Assembly: GCF_002727065.1 (NCBI RefSeq)
Contig: NZ_PDVP01000007.1
Coordinates: 151,607-215,606 of the forward strand
From: Zhengella mangrovi
Lineage (GTDB): Bacteria > Pseudomonadota > Alphaproteobacteria > Rhizobiales > Rhizobiaceae
Length of the DNA: 64,000 nt
Reading direction: 5' to 3'
The position numbers and the translations under genes were made by a program. The notes beneath the pieces are model-generated. The model was not told where the DNA came from. It made no database searches and saw only the letters and a program-made list of their open reading frames with translations. This document shows positions 8,624-17,692 of the stretch, piece after piece; within the stretch, counting starts at the first letter, position 1; the number at the start of each line of letters is the position of its first letter.

Positions 8624-9556
8624 ATGAGCGAGACGCCATCACTTGCCGGGCTTGACTGGATCGCGGTGGACTGGGGCACCAGTTCGCTGCGCGTCTGGGC
8701 CATGGATGCGCAGGGCGGGGTGCTTGACCGGGCCACGTCGCGCGAGGGCATGTCGACGCTCTGGCCACAGGCCTACGAAGCGGTGCTGGTGCGTATCGTC
8801 TCGCGCTGGCTCGGCGAGCGGACGGAACCGGTTCCGGTGATCGTCTGCGGCATGGCCGGGGCGCGGCAGGGCTGGCACGAAGCGGCCTACCGGCAGGCGC
8901 CATGCCGGCCGGCGACGCCAGGCAGCCTCACCGCCGTCGAAACCGCCGAGACGCGGCTCGCGGTATCGATCGTGCCGGGTATCTGCCAGGACGATCCGCC
9001 GGATGTCATGCGGGGCGAGGAAACCCAGCTTGCAGGACTGCTGGCGGCGAGGAACATCGACGACGGCGTGGTCTGCATGCCGGGCACGCACAGCAAGTGG
9101 GTGCGGCTGGCCGGGGGGCGGGTCAGTGCCTTCACCACGGTCATGACGGGCGAGATGTTCGCGCTGCTGGCCGAGCGCTCGGTGCTGCGCCACACGGTTG
9201 GCGACGGCGGCCACGATGCCGTTTCGTTCGCCCAGGCTGTCACCGACATGCTGGCGGCGCCGGAAATGCTGACCGCTGCCCTGTTCTCGGTGCGCGCGGG
9301 CGCTCTCCTGGATGACGCCGGGCCGGATGCCTGCCGGTCGCGGCTGTCCGGCCTGCTGGTCGGGGCGGAGATCGCGGCCATGCGCCCGCACTGGGCCGGC
9401 AAGACGGTGCACGTGGTTGGTGCCGGGCCGCTGGTCGAACGTTACGCGGAAGCCTTGCGCGTTGCCGGTGCCGATGCGGTGCCCGAGGACGGCGAAGCGC
9501 TGACGCTGGCGGGCCTGTCGGCCGTCCGCGCCGGAATGAACGGGGGAAAGACCTGA
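8624..9556 (+). CDS. dgoK: 2-dehydro-3-deoxygalactonokinase
   Basis: A 310-residue sugar kinase of the DgoK family (ASKHA fold) that phosphorylates 2-keto-3-deoxygalactonate at C6. Family blocks are DWGTSSLRVWAMD near residue 12, VCGMAGARQGWHEAAY, QLAGLLAA, and CMPGTHSKWVRL near residue 150. The stop codon overlaps the ATG of the aldolase gene in TGATG, so the two are translationally coupled. Confidence 0.9.
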   Translation: MSETPSLAGLDWIAVDWGTSSLRVWAMDAQGGVLDRATSREGMSTLWPQAYEAVLVRIVSRWLGERTEPVPVIVCGMAGARQGWHEAAYRQAPCRPATPGSLTAVETAETRLAVSIVPGICQDDPPDVMRGEETQLAGLLAARNIDDGVVCMPGTHSKWVRLAGGRVSAFTTVMTGEMFALLAERSVLRHTVGDGGHDAVSFAQAVTDMLAAPEMLTAALFSVRAGALLDDAGPDACRSRLSGLLVGAEIAAMRPHWAGKTVHVVGAGPLVERYAEALRVAGADAVPEDGEALTLAGLSAVRAGMNGGKT

Positions 9557-10158
9557 TGCGCAAGCTCGTTGCCATCCTGCGCGGCATCCGGCCGGACGAA
9601 GCCCTTGGCATCGGCGAAGCACTGGTCGAGGCCGGTTTCTCGATGATCGAGGTGCCGCTCAATTCGCCCGAGCCGCTCGACAGCATCCGGCAAATGGCCG
9701 GCGCCTTCGGCGACGCCGCGCTGATCGGCGCCGGAACGGTGCTGACGCCGGGGGACGTCGATGCCGTGGGGCAGGCGGGCGGGCGCCTCGTGGTGTCTCC
9801 CAATTGCGATCCCGCGGTCATCGCGCGCACGCTGGAACGCGGCATGGTTTCCATGCCCGGCGTGTTCACGCCGAGCGAATGTTTCGCCGCCATCCGTGCC
9901 GGCGCGCGGGCGATCAAGCTGTTTCCGGCGTCGCTGGCCGGAACCGCCGGGCTCAAGGCGATCAAGGCGGTGCTGCCGGCCGACGTCGAGGTCTATGCCG
10001 TCGGTGGCGCATCGGCGGACAATTTCGGAGACTGGTTCGATGCCGGTGCCGCCGGCTTCGGCATCGGGACGGCGCTCTACAAGCCCGGCGACACTGTGGA
10101 CACGGTTGCGGCCAGCGCACGGGCGATGGTCGCCGCCTACGACCGTGCCCGGCGGTGA
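9556..10158 (+). CDS. dgoA: 2-dehydro-3-deoxy-6-phosphogalactonate aldolase
   Basis: A 200-residue class I aldolase that splits KDPGal into pyruvate and glyceraldehyde 3-phosphate, the last step of the DeLey-Doudoroff galactose route. Glu32 (IEVPLNSPEPL) is the expected general base and Lys121 (IKLFPASLAG) the Schiff-base lysine. LNSPEPL matches the galactonate-specific branch of the KDPG-aldolase family. It shares one base with dgoK. The 48 bp that follow lead to the pentose-type genes. Confidence 0.9.
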   Translation: MRKLVAILRGIRPDEALGIGEALVEAGFSMIEVPLNSPEPLDSIRQMAGAFGDAALIGAGTVLTPGDVDAVGQAGGRLVVSPNCDPAVIARTLERGMVSMPGVFTPSECFAAIRAGARAIKLFPASLAGTAGLKAIKAVLPADVEVYAVGGASADNFGDWFDAGAAGFGIGTALYKPGDTVDTVAASARAMVAAYDRARR

Positions 10159-10206
10159 GCGGCGTTCCGGATCCGGGTCAAGGACAACATTGAAAGGACC
10201 TGACGC

Positions 10207-11124
10207 ATGAAAACTCCGCTTTCCGGCATCCTGCCGGTTGCCCCGACGCCGTTCCATGACGATGGCCGCGTCGACGGCGAGGGCATGAAGCGCGTGATCG
10301 ACTGCATGATCGACCAGGGCGTCGATGCGATCTGCATCCTGGCCAATTACTCCGAGCAGTTCCTGCTGTCCGACGAGGAACGGGCGATGCTGACACGGCT
10401 TTGCCTGGAACACGCCGCGGGGCGGGTTCCGGTGATCGTGACGATCAGCCATTTCGCCACCGGGATCGTGACGGCGAGGGCACGGGAGGCCCAGGCCCTG
10501 GGCGCTTCGATGGTAATGATGATGCCGCCCTATCACGGCGTTGGCCTGGTGCCCGCGGCACAGGGCATCTTCGAGCACTTCAAGGCCGTCAGCGACGCCA
10601 TCTCCATTCCGATCATGGTGCAGGATGCGCCGCTTTCCGGCGCGCCGCTTCCCGTCGACCTGCTAGTCCGCATGGCGCGCGAACTGGAAAACGTGTCCTA
10701 TTTCAAGATCGAGGTGCCGTTTGCCGCCGACAAGCTGGCGGCGCTGATCGATGCGGGCGGCGAGCACATCGTCGGGCCGTTCGACGGCGAGGAGGCGGTG
10801 ACGCTGCTGGCCGACCTCGATGCCGGCTGCACTGGCACGATGACCTCGGCCATGTTCCCGGAAAAGATCAAGCCGATCGTCACCGAGCATCGCGCCGGCA
10901 ACCTCGCGGCAGCGCTCGACCACTGGACGCGCTGCCTGCCGCTGATCAACCACGAGAACCGGCAGTGCGGCCTGAGGGCCACCAAGGTGGTGATGAAGGA
11001 AGGCGGCGTCATCGGGTCAGATCACGTGCGCCATCCGCTCAAGCCGATGTCGGCGCGCACACGCGAGCGGCTCTTGTCTCTGGCGCGGGATCTCGACGTC
11101 CTCGCGCTTTCCTGGGGCAAGTGA
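10207..11124 (+). CDS. L-2-keto-3-deoxyarabonate dehydratase-like protein (DHDPS family)
   Basis: A 305-residue class I aldolase-fold enzyme of the dihydrodipicolinate synthase superfamily. The Schiff-base lysine is Lys167 in YFKIEVPF, and MMMPPYHGVG supplies the conserved Tyr region. The context (sugar dehydrogenase, lactonase and semialdehyde dehydrogenase) points to 2-keto-3-deoxy-L-arabonate dehydratase, which gives alpha-ketoglutarate semialdehyde in the non-phosphorylating arabinose route. An aldolase on the same substrate, giving pyruvate and glycolaldehyde, is the main alternative. The semialdehyde dehydrogenase two genes on favours the dehydratase. Confidence 0.8.
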   Translation: MKTPLSGILPVAPTPFHDDGRVDGEGMKRVIDCMIDQGVDAICILANYSEQFLLSDEERAMLTRLCLEHAAGRVPVIVTISHFATGIVTARAREAQALGASMVMMMPPYHGVGLVPAAQGIFEHFKAVSDAISIPIMVQDAPLSGAPLPVDLLVRMARELENVSYFKIEVPFAADKLAALIDAGGEHIVGPFDGEEAVTLLADLDAGCTGTMTSAMFPEKIKPIVTEHRAGNLAAALDHWTRCLPLINHENRQCGLRATKVVMKEGGVIGSDHVRHPLKPMSARTRERLLSLARDLDVLALSWGK

Positions 11125-11149
11125 ACGGCGGCTTTCGAGGAGGAACGCC

Positions 11150-12046
11150 ATGACCATCGCCAAGGCCAATATCGTCCGGCTGGCTTCGGACTGCTCGGAA
11201 CTGGGCGAGGGGCCTCACTACGACCGGGCCCGCGACACGGCCTACTGGTTCGACATCACCGGCTGTCGGCTGCATGAACACCGCTTTGCCTGCGGCGAGA
11301 CGGTCAGCCATGTCCTGCCACGCATGGCGTCTGTCATCGCGCGCATCGATGATGACCGTCAGATGCTGGCGATGGAAGACGGGATCTACGTGCGCGACCG
11401 CCTGGGCGGCGGTCTCGACCTGCTGGTCGGGCTGGAGGCGGACAAGCCGGCGAACCGCTCCAACGACGGGCGCGTCCATCCGTCCGGGCGGCTGTGGATC
11501 GGCACGATGAGCAAGACGTCGGAACGGGCCGCCGGCGCGATCTACTGGTCGGACGGCAAGACGGTGCGGACGCTCTGGGACGGGATTTCCATTCCCAACT
11601 CGATCTGCTTCTCGCCGGACGGAACCGTCGGGCATTTCGCCGATACCGGGGCCAACAAGATCTGGCGCGTGGCCGTGGACCCGGCCACCGGCCTGCCGAG
11701 AGGCGAGCCGGACCTGTTCCTGTCGGGCGGCGACCTGCCGCTCGGCGGCTGGTTCGACGGTTCGGTGACCGATGCCGACGGCGTGCTCTGGAACGCGGCC
11801 TGGGGCGGCGGCTCGGTTTCAGGCTTCGCGCCCGACGGAACGCTGGTCAACACGTTCGAAGTGCCGGCCGGGCAGACCAGCTGTCCGTGTTTTGTCGGGG
11901 GCAATCTCGACCGGATGCTTGTGACCACGGCCTGGCAGGGGTATTCGGAGGCCAAGCGCGCCGCCGACCCGGGAGCAGGGTACAGCTATCTCGTCGACGG
12001 ACATTTCCATGGCATGGCGGATGCCGACTTCCGCCTCGATGCGTGA
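11150..12046 (+). CDS. SMP-30/gluconolactonase-family sugar lactonase
   Basis: A 298-residue six-bladed propeller lactonase that opens the aldonolactone made by the sugar dehydrogenase. Conserved metal-site blocks are ELGEGPHYD near residue 18, NRSNDGRVHPSGRLWIGTM near residue 104, IPNSICFSPDG near residue 148 and FDGSVTDADGVLWNAAWGG near residue 204. Likely substrates are L-arabino- and D-galactono-lactone, by operon position. The start has a GAGGAGG site. The next gene starts 25 bp downstream. Confidence 0.88.
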   Translation: MTIAKANIVRLASDCSELGEGPHYDRARDTAYWFDITGCRLHEHRFACGETVSHVLPRMASVIARIDDDRQMLAMEDGIYVRDRLGGGLDLLVGLEADKPANRSNDGRVHPSGRLWIGTMSKTSERAAGAIYWSDGKTVRTLWDGISIPNSICFSPDGTVGHFADTGANKIWRVAVDPATGLPRGEPDLFLSGGDLPLGGWFDGSVTDADGVLWNAAWGGGSVSGFAPDGTLVNTFEVPAGQTSCPCFVGGNLDRMLVTTAWQGYSEAKRAADPGAGYSYLVDGHFHGMADADFRLDA

Positions 12047-12071
12047 CACGCAAAGACAGGGATCATTTCAT

Positions 12072-13577
12072 ATGCTGACAGGCAAACATCTCGTTGCCGG
12101 CGACTGGGTCGCCACAGAAACCACGTTCAAGTCGGAGCCGGCGCACGGCCCCGCGCACGACTTCGCCGTCGGCACGCCGGAGCTGGTCGACCGGGCGGCG
12201 AAGGCCGCCGAGGAGGCCTTCTGGTCCTATGGCTACTCGACGCGCGAGGAGCGCGCCGCCTTCCTCAACGCGATCGCCGAGGAGATCGAGGCGCGCGGCG
12301 AGGCGATCACCGAGATCGGCACCCAGGAGACCGGCCTGCCGGAAGCCCGGTTGCAGGGCGAGCGGGGCCGCACGACCGGCCAGCTGCGGCTGTTCGCCAG
12401 CCACATCCTGAAGGGCGACTATCTCGACCGGCGCCACGACGAGGCACTGCCGGACCGCCAGCCGCTGCCGCGGCCCGACATCAAGCTGGTCCAGCGGCCG
12501 ATCGGCCCGGTGGCCGTCTTCGGCGCTTCCAACTTCCCGCTGGCCTTCTCGACGGCCGGCGGCGACACGGCCGCGGCCCTTGCGGCCGGCTGTCCCGTCG
12601 TCGTCAAGGGGCACTCGGCGCATCCGGGCACGGGCGAGATCGTCGCCCAGGCCATCGACGCGGCGATCAGGTCCTGCGGTCTGCATCCGGGCGTTTTCTC
12701 GCTCATCCAGGGGGGAAAGCGCGACGTCGGCCAGGCGCTTGTGCAGCATCCGCTGATCAAGGCGGTCGGCTTCACCGGTTCGCTCGGCGGCGGGCGGGCG
12801 CTGTTCGACCTGTGTGCCCAGCGGCCCGAGCCGATCCCCTTCTTCGGCGAACTGGGCTCCGTCAACCCGATGTTCCTGCTGCCTGAGGCGCTGAAAGCGC
12901 GTGGCGGCGAGATCGCCAAGGGCTGGGCCGGTTCGCTGACCATGGGCGCCGGGCAGTTCTGCACCAATCCGGGCATTTCCGTCGTCATCGACGGGCCAGA
13001 TGCCGACGCCTATATCGAGGCGGCGACCGCCGCGTTGGAGCCGATCGGCGCGCAGACGATGCTCACCGACGGCATCGCGGCGGCCTATCGTGCCGGCCGC
13101 GACCGCGTCGCCGGGACGGCCGGCGTGCAGGAGGTTCTCACCAGCATGTGCGACCTGCGCAATGCCACGCCCTATCTGTTCGCCACGACGGGCAAGGAAT
13201 GGCTGGAAAACGAGGTGCTCGGCGAGGAAGTCTTCGGCCCGCTCGGCCTGATCGTGCGCGTCGCCGACGTGGACGAGATGGTCAAGATCGCCCGCTCGCT
13301 GCACGGCCAGCTGACCTGCACGATCCACATGGACGACGGCGACACGGCGACCGGCCAGGCGATCATGCCGGTGCTGGAGCGCAAGGCCGGCCGTATCCTG
13401 GCCAACGGCTTCCCGACCGGCGTGGAAGTCTGCGACGCCATGGTGCATGGCGGGCCTTACCCGGCATCGACCAATTTCGGCGCCACCTCCGTCGGCACCC
13501 TGTCGATCCGCCGCTTCCTGCGCCCGGTCAGCTACCAGAACATCCCCGACGCCCTGTTGCCGGGCGACCTTAAGTAA
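12072..13577 (+). CDS. Alpha-ketoglutaric semialdehyde dehydrogenase (NADP-type aldehyde dehydrogenase)
   Basis: A 501-residue aldehyde dehydrogenase that oxidises 2,5-dioxopentanoate to alpha-ketoglutarate, feeding sugar carbon into the TCA cycle. The catalytic Glu lies in FFGELGSVNP (about residue 259) and the nucleophilic Cys in GQFCTNPG (about residue 297). VFGASNFPLAFS is the cofactor-binding block typical of the KGSADH III/NADP group. The start is the ATG at 12072 preceded by AGGGA; an upstream in-frame extension overlaps the lactonase gene and has no family match. It is the last gene of the operon and is followed by a hairpin terminator. Confidence 0.88.
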   Translation: MLTGKHLVAGDWVATETTFKSEPAHGPAHDFAVGTPELVDRAAKAAEEAFWSYGYSTREERAAFLNAIAEEIEARGEAITEIGTQETGLPEARLQGERGRTTGQLRLFASHILKGDYLDRRHDEALPDRQPLPRPDIKLVQRPIGPVAVFGASNFPLAFSTAGGDTAAALAAGCPVVVKGHSAHPGTGEIVAQAIDAAIRSCGLHPGVFSLIQGGKRDVGQALVQHPLIKAVGFTGSLGGGRALFDLCAQRPEPIPFFGELGSVNPMFLLPEALKARGGEIAKGWAGSLTMGAGQFCTNPGISVVIDGPDADAYIEAATAALEPIGAQTMLTDGIAAAYRAGRDRVAGTAGVQEVLTSMCDLRNATPYLFATTGKEWLENEVLGEEVFGPLGLIVRVADVDEMVKIARSLHGQLTCTIHMDDGDTATGQAIMPVLERKAGRILANGFPTGVEVCDAMVHGGPYPASTNFGATSVGTLSIRRFLRPVSYQNIPDALLPGDLK

Positions 13578-13587
13578 GGTTCATTGC

Positions 13588-13619
13588 CGGTCCGGCGGAA
13601 TTTCCCGCCGGGCCGTTTT
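13588..13619 (+). terminator. Rho-independent terminator of the galactose/arabinose operon
   Basis: An 11-bp stem CGGTCCGGCGG / CCGCCGGGCCG (one G-T pair) with a 6-base loop, followed by TTTTC. It begins 11 bp after the dehydrogenase stop and separates the operon from the PcaC-like gene. Confidence 0.8.
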
Positions 13620-13637
13620 CAACCGGGAGGGGACGTG

Positions 13638-14030
13638 ATGGCATCGCTGTTCGACGAGGACCTGTTCGTCAAAGGCCTGGAACAACGCAAGGGCACGCTC
13701 GGGGCAGAGTATGTCGAGAAGAACCTGGCGGCGGCGGACGATTTCACGCGGCCGTTCCAGGAGGCGATGACGGCGTGGTGCTGGGGTTTTGGCTGGGGCG
13801 ACGACGTCATCCCTGCGAAGACACGCTCGATGATGAACCTCGCCATGCTCGGTGCGCTTGGCAAGATGCACGAGTGGGAAATCCATTGCCGCGGCGCGCT
13901 GACCAACGGTGTCAGCAAGGAAGAGATTCGCGCCATCGTGCATGTCGTCGGGATCTATTGCGGTGTGCCGCAGGCGCTGGAATGCTTCCGCGTGGCGCGC
14001 AAGGTGCTGGAAGAGGCCGGCCAGCTCTGA
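13638..14030 (+). CDS. Carboxymuconolactone decarboxylase family protein (PcaC-like)
   Basis: A 130-residue all-alpha protein. Length and blocks resemble 4-carboxymuconolactone decarboxylase PcaC: a KGLEQRKGTLGAEYV start, TRSMMNLAMLGALGKMHEWEIHCRGALTNGVSKEEIRAI in the core (residues ~55-93), then a GIYCGVPQALEC block. PcaC converts 4-carboxymuconolactone to 3-oxoadipate enol-lactone in protocatechuate breakdown. The start is the ATG at 13638 with GGGAGGGG upstream. It stands alone after a terminator and converges on the sulfotransferase gene 8 bp away. AhpD-like or other CMD-family roles remain possible. Confidence 0.8.
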   Translation: MASLFDEDLFVKGLEQRKGTLGAEYVEKNLAAADDFTRPFQEAMTAWCWGFGWGDDVIPAKTRSMMNLAMLGALGKMHEWEIHCRGALTNGVSKEEIRAIVHVVGIYCGVPQALECFRVARKVLEEAGQL

Positions 14031-14037
14031 AGGCCGG

Positions 14038-15738
14038 TCAGGCCAGCCCCTCGATCAGCGGACTCAGCCATTTCTCATAGCGGCGCCATGCCTCGGAACT
14101 GCCCTGGTAGAGCGGCTGGCGGACCTGGGCCGCGCTTGCCGTGCGCACGACGCGTTCGGTTTCATGGAAGCGCAGGCAGGCATCGTCCCAGGGCAGGCCG
14201 GCGAGAGCGACGAGCCGGCGCGTTTCCTCTTCCTGGTTGCGGGTCAGCCGCTCGTAATCCAGCACGTGGATGCGGCCGGGCAGGTGCGTCTGCCAGAAGA
14301 CCATCAGGTCATCATGCAGCCTCGTGTAGGCGGCAATGTCCTGGAGGCTGCAGGTGAATTCCAGGCCGCGCGCCGGGAAGAAGGTCCGGAACAGCGACCA
14401 GCCGACGGCCACGGGATCGCGTCTGGTGTGGATGAAGACCGCTTCGGGCAGGGCGGCGGCGGCAAAACCGATCCAGCGGAAATTCAGCGGCATCTTGTCG
14501 ATGATCACGGGCCGGGCGGCCTGAAGACCCGCGAGGCTCTCCAAATAGCTTGTGCGCACGGCGCCCAGGATCGTTTCGTCGATGCGGCCGGCTTCGAGGG
14601 CAGGGGCGACGGCGCGACGCAGGGCCTGCAGTTCGCCGGCGCCGCAGACCTGCGGGTGGCTCGCGAGAATCTGCTCCACCAGCGACGTGCCGGAGCGTGG
14701 CATGCCGAGAACGAAGACCGGGCGGGGGCAGGCCGGCGGGGCGTCCAGGGGGCGGGGCGGGGCCTGTTCGAAGACCGCCCGGATCCGCGCAAAGAGCGTT
14801 TCCTGCCTGGCCATGATGTCCGGCGCTGCCTTGCGGGCGATGGCGTTGGCTTCGCTGAAACAGGCGAAGGCGCCTTCGGCCTGCCCGGTCTCGTCCAGGG
14901 CCTTGCCGAGCGCGAAGCCGAGGTGCAGGCGGTCGCCTTCCGAACGGGCGGCGGCGTGTGCCTGTTGCATTGCCGCGATCTGCGGGTCGCCGTCGCGGAA
15001 GCGCTTCGAGACCGACAGGTTGCGCCAGGCCTCGGCATAGCCGGGCCGGTTTTCGAGCGCCTGTTCGTAGCGGGCAACGGCTTCTTCCCGCCGGCCGAGC
15101 GCGGCGAGCGCGATGCCGAGATTGTTGAGCGCCTCCGGATAACCCGGCTTCGACGCCAGGGCGGATTCGAGCGGGGTGATGGCCTCTGCCGGCCGGTCGA
15201 GGCCATTCAGCGCGTTGCCGAGATTGTTGAGCGCTTCCGGGTAATCCGGTTGCATCTCCAGCGCCTCGTTCAGGCTGGCGATCGCCTCGTCATGCCGGCC
15301 GAGCCTGTTCAGCGCATCGCCGATATTGTTGTGATGGGAGGCCTGGCCGGGTGCCAGCGCGAGTGCGCGCCGATGGGCTTCCAGCGCCTCTCGCGGGCGC
15401 CCCATGGCGGCGAGGCATGCGCCGGCGATGGTGTGCAGCAGGGCGACGCCGGGATGGTGCTCGGCAAGGGCCTGCGCCTGTCTCAAGGCCTCGGTGTATC
15501 GGCCCTGCCACAACAGCGACACCACGGGCTCGGCTTTCGCGCGGTCGAGCGGCGGGCCTTTCCGCCCCCCGCCGGGGTTTCGGGACAGGGCCTCCAGGCC
15601 GTCGGCGGCGCGGCGGTTGTCAGGGTAGCGCTGCAGGACCGCGGCATAGAGCATTTCGGCGCCCGGGCGGTCGCCCTTCCTGGCCAGCGCGGCAGCCTTC
15701 TTCAGCGCCTGGTCGACGGATCGGAACTGAACGGTCAT
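14038..15738 (-). CDS. TPR-repeat sulfotransferase family protein
   Basis: A 566-residue protein. Roughly residues 1-290 are tetratricopeptide repeats, with repeated 34-residue units built around EALNNLG and a GRREEAVARYEQAL-type helix. The C-terminal half is a sulfotransferase domain with the PAPS-binding loop FVLGMPRSGTSLVEQIL near residue 344 and the 3-prime phosphate block RRDPVAVGWSLFR. The family transfers sulfate to carbohydrate or protein acceptors; the acceptor is unknown here. It is a single gene, convergent with the PcaC-like gene and divergent from the glutamate-synthase-like gene. No capsule or LPS gene lies nearby to suggest a target. Confidence 0.88.
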   Translation of the reverse strand: MTVQFRSVDQALKKAAALARKGDRPGAEMLYAAVLQRYPDNRRAADGLEALSRNPGGGRKGPPLDRAKAEPVVSLLWQGRYTEALRQAQALAEHHPGVALLHTIAGACLAAMGRPREALEAHRRALALAPGQASHHNNIGDALNRLGRHDEAIASLNEALEMQPDYPEALNNLGNALNGLDRPAEAITPLESALASKPGYPEALNNLGIALAALGRREEAVARYEQALENRPGYAEAWRNLSVSKRFRDGDPQIAAMQQAHAAARSEGDRLHLGFALGKALDETGQAEGAFACFSEANAIARKAAPDIMARQETLFARIRAVFEQAPPRPLDAPPACPRPVFVLGMPRSGTSLVEQILASHPQVCGAGELQALRRAVAPALEAGRIDETILGAVRTSYLESLAGLQAARPVIIDKMPLNFRWIGFAAAALPEAVFIHTRRDPVAVGWSLFRTFFPARGLEFTCSLQDIAAYTRLHDDLMVFWQTHLPGRIHVLDYERLTRNQEEETRRLVALAGLPWDDACLRFHETERVVRTASAAQVRQPLYQGSSEAWRRYEKWLSPLIEGLA

Positions 15739-15873
15739 CCTTCCCCTTCGATTCGCCTGGACTGGAATCGGGAACCGATGATGATGCGTGAACCTTGTCC
15801 GAAGCGGGAGTGACGCCCGGCAGGCTTGCCTGATGCCGATCCAGACACATTCTTTTCAAAACGGATCCTTTTC

Positions 15874-17514
15874 ATGCCCGATATCCTCAAACGCGCTTCC
15901 CTGCCAATTCTCGCCGCGATCATTGCCGCGGCCGCCTTCCTGAACGGGTGGATCGTGCTCGCGGCCGTCGCGCTGGCCGTCGTCGCTCTCGGCCTGTACG
16001 ACTGGTTCCAGCAGAGCTGGACGATCACCCGCAACTATCCGGTCGCCGGGCGGATCCGCTGGCTGTTCTACGACCTGCGCCCCTATCTGCGCGCCTATAT
16101 CGTCGAGGACGACCTGCACGGAACGCCCTATTCATTCGAGGCGCGCAACCTGGTGCACGCCCGGGCGCGGGGCGAGACCGACACGCATCCGTTCGGCACC
16201 GAGCGGGACCTGGAATCCGACACCTATCACTGGGTCGGCCATTCCATCGCACCCGAGCCGGACCCGGACACGCATCCGCGCGTCACCGTGGGCAACAGCC
16301 AGTCGTCCAGGCCCTATTCGGCCTCGCTGCTCAACATTTCCGCGATGAGCTTCGGCTCGCTGTCGGCCAACGCCGTCAAGGCTCTGAACCTCGGTGCGAA
16401 GCTCGGCGGCTTCTACCACGACACCGGCGAGGGCGGTCTCAGCGACCATCACCTGGCCCATGGCGGAGACCTGGTCTGGGAACTGGGGTCGGGCTATTTC
16501 GGCGCACGGACCAAGGATGGCCGGTTCGATCCGGAAATGTTTCGCGACACGGCAGCCCATGACGCCGTGAAGATGACCGAGATCAAGCTCAGCCAGGGTG
16601 CCAAGCCGGGCCACGGCGGCCTGCTGCCCGGCGCCAAGGTGACGGCCGAGATCGCGCGCATCCGCAATGTTCCGGAAGGCCAGGACGTGCTGTCGCCGCG
16701 GGGCCATTCGGCCTTTTCCACGCCGGTGGAAATGCTGGAATTCGCCGCCCGCATGCGCGACCTGTCCGGCGGCAAGCCGGTGGGACTGAAACTTTGCATC
16801 GGCCAGCCGCACGAGCCGTTCGCCATCGTCAAGGCGATGTTGCAGACGGGCATCCGGCCGGATTTCATCGTCGTCGACGGCGGCGAGGGCGGCACCGGTG
16901 CCGCGCCGCTGGAGCTTTCGGACTGGGTCGGCATGCCGCTCTCGGAAGGTCTCGTTTTGATGCGCAACGCGCTGGTGGGCGCCGGGCTGAAAGACGAGGT
17001 GCGGCTGGCGGCCAGCGGCAAGGTCTATTCGGGCATGGGACTGGCGCGCAACATCGCGCAGGGGGCCGACTGGTGTAACGCGGCGCGCGCCTTCATGTTC
17101 TCCATCGGCTGCATCCAGGCGCAACGCTGCCATCTCGGCACCTGCCCGACCGGGGTGACCACGCAGGACGCCTGGCGCCAGCGCGGCCTGATCCCGCAGG
17201 TGCAGGGCGAACGGGCAGCGCGGTTCCATGGCAAGACGCTGGAAGCGCTGGCCGAGATCGTGGCCGCGGCCGGTTTCAAGCATCCGCGCGACCTGGAACC
17301 GCACCACCTGATGCACCGGGTGGGGCCCGAAAAGGCAGTGCCGATGGACCGGGTGCACACGTTCCTGCCCAAGGGCATCCTGCTCGACGCGCCCGACGAG
17401 ACGATCTACGCGCACTGGTGGGCGGCGGCCCGCGCGGAAAGCTTCCGCCCGGCGGTCGACCTGGTGGAAGCACGGGCAAGCAAGAGCGCAGCGCAGGAAG
17501 ATCCGGCCGCCTGA
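15874..17514 (+). CDS. Membrane-anchored FMN-binding glutamate synthase-like protein
   Basis: A 546-residue protein corresponding to the central FMN/synthase domain of the GltB large subunit, without the glutaminase domain. Two N-terminal membrane segments (about residues 8-45) anchor it. The synthase part shows ISAMSFGSLSANAVKALN, the GGEGGTGAAPLELSDW flavin-site block and three cysteines in CIQAQRCHLGTCPTGV for a 3Fe-4S cluster. The start is the ATG at 15874. The reaction of this widespread bacterial family is not settled; without a glutaminase domain it would need free ammonia or another donor. No gltD-type partner is adjacent. Confidence 0.88.
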   Translation: MPDILKRASLPILAAIIAAAAFLNGWIVLAAVALAVVALGLYDWFQQSWTITRNYPVAGRIRWLFYDLRPYLRAYIVEDDLHGTPYSFEARNLVHARARGETDTHPFGTERDLESDTYHWVGHSIAPEPDPDTHPRVTVGNSQSSRPYSASLLNISAMSFGSLSANAVKALNLGAKLGGFYHDTGEGGLSDHHLAHGGDLVWELGSGYFGARTKDGRFDPEMFRDTAAHDAVKMTEIKLSQGAKPGHGGLLPGAKVTAEIARIRNVPEGQDVLSPRGHSAFSTPVEMLEFAARMRDLSGGKPVGLKLCIGQPHEPFAIVKAMLQTGIRPDFIVVDGGEGGTGAAPLELSDWVGMPLSEGLVLMRNALVGAGLKDEVRLAASGKVYSGMGLARNIAQGADWCNAARAFMFSIGCIQAQRCHLGTCPTGVTTQDAWRQRGLIPQVQGERAARFHGKTLEALAEIVAAAGFKHPRDLEPHHLMHRVGPEKAVPMDRVHTFLPKGILLDAPDETIYAHWWAAARAESFRPAVDLVEARASKSAAQEDPAA

Positions 17515-17692
17515 CGGCTGGCGGGGCGGCTGAACCTGTGCGAGAACGTCACTTGCTTATATAGCGAGGACGAGGAAGACCGTGCCAGCGACCGCAGGGG
17601 CCGCCCGATGCCATTGACGCCTGCACCGGCCGGCCGGCGTGCTGCCGGGCCACGCGTTGCCCTGCCTGTGCTCGTGGCGTGTCGGGGCGCGG

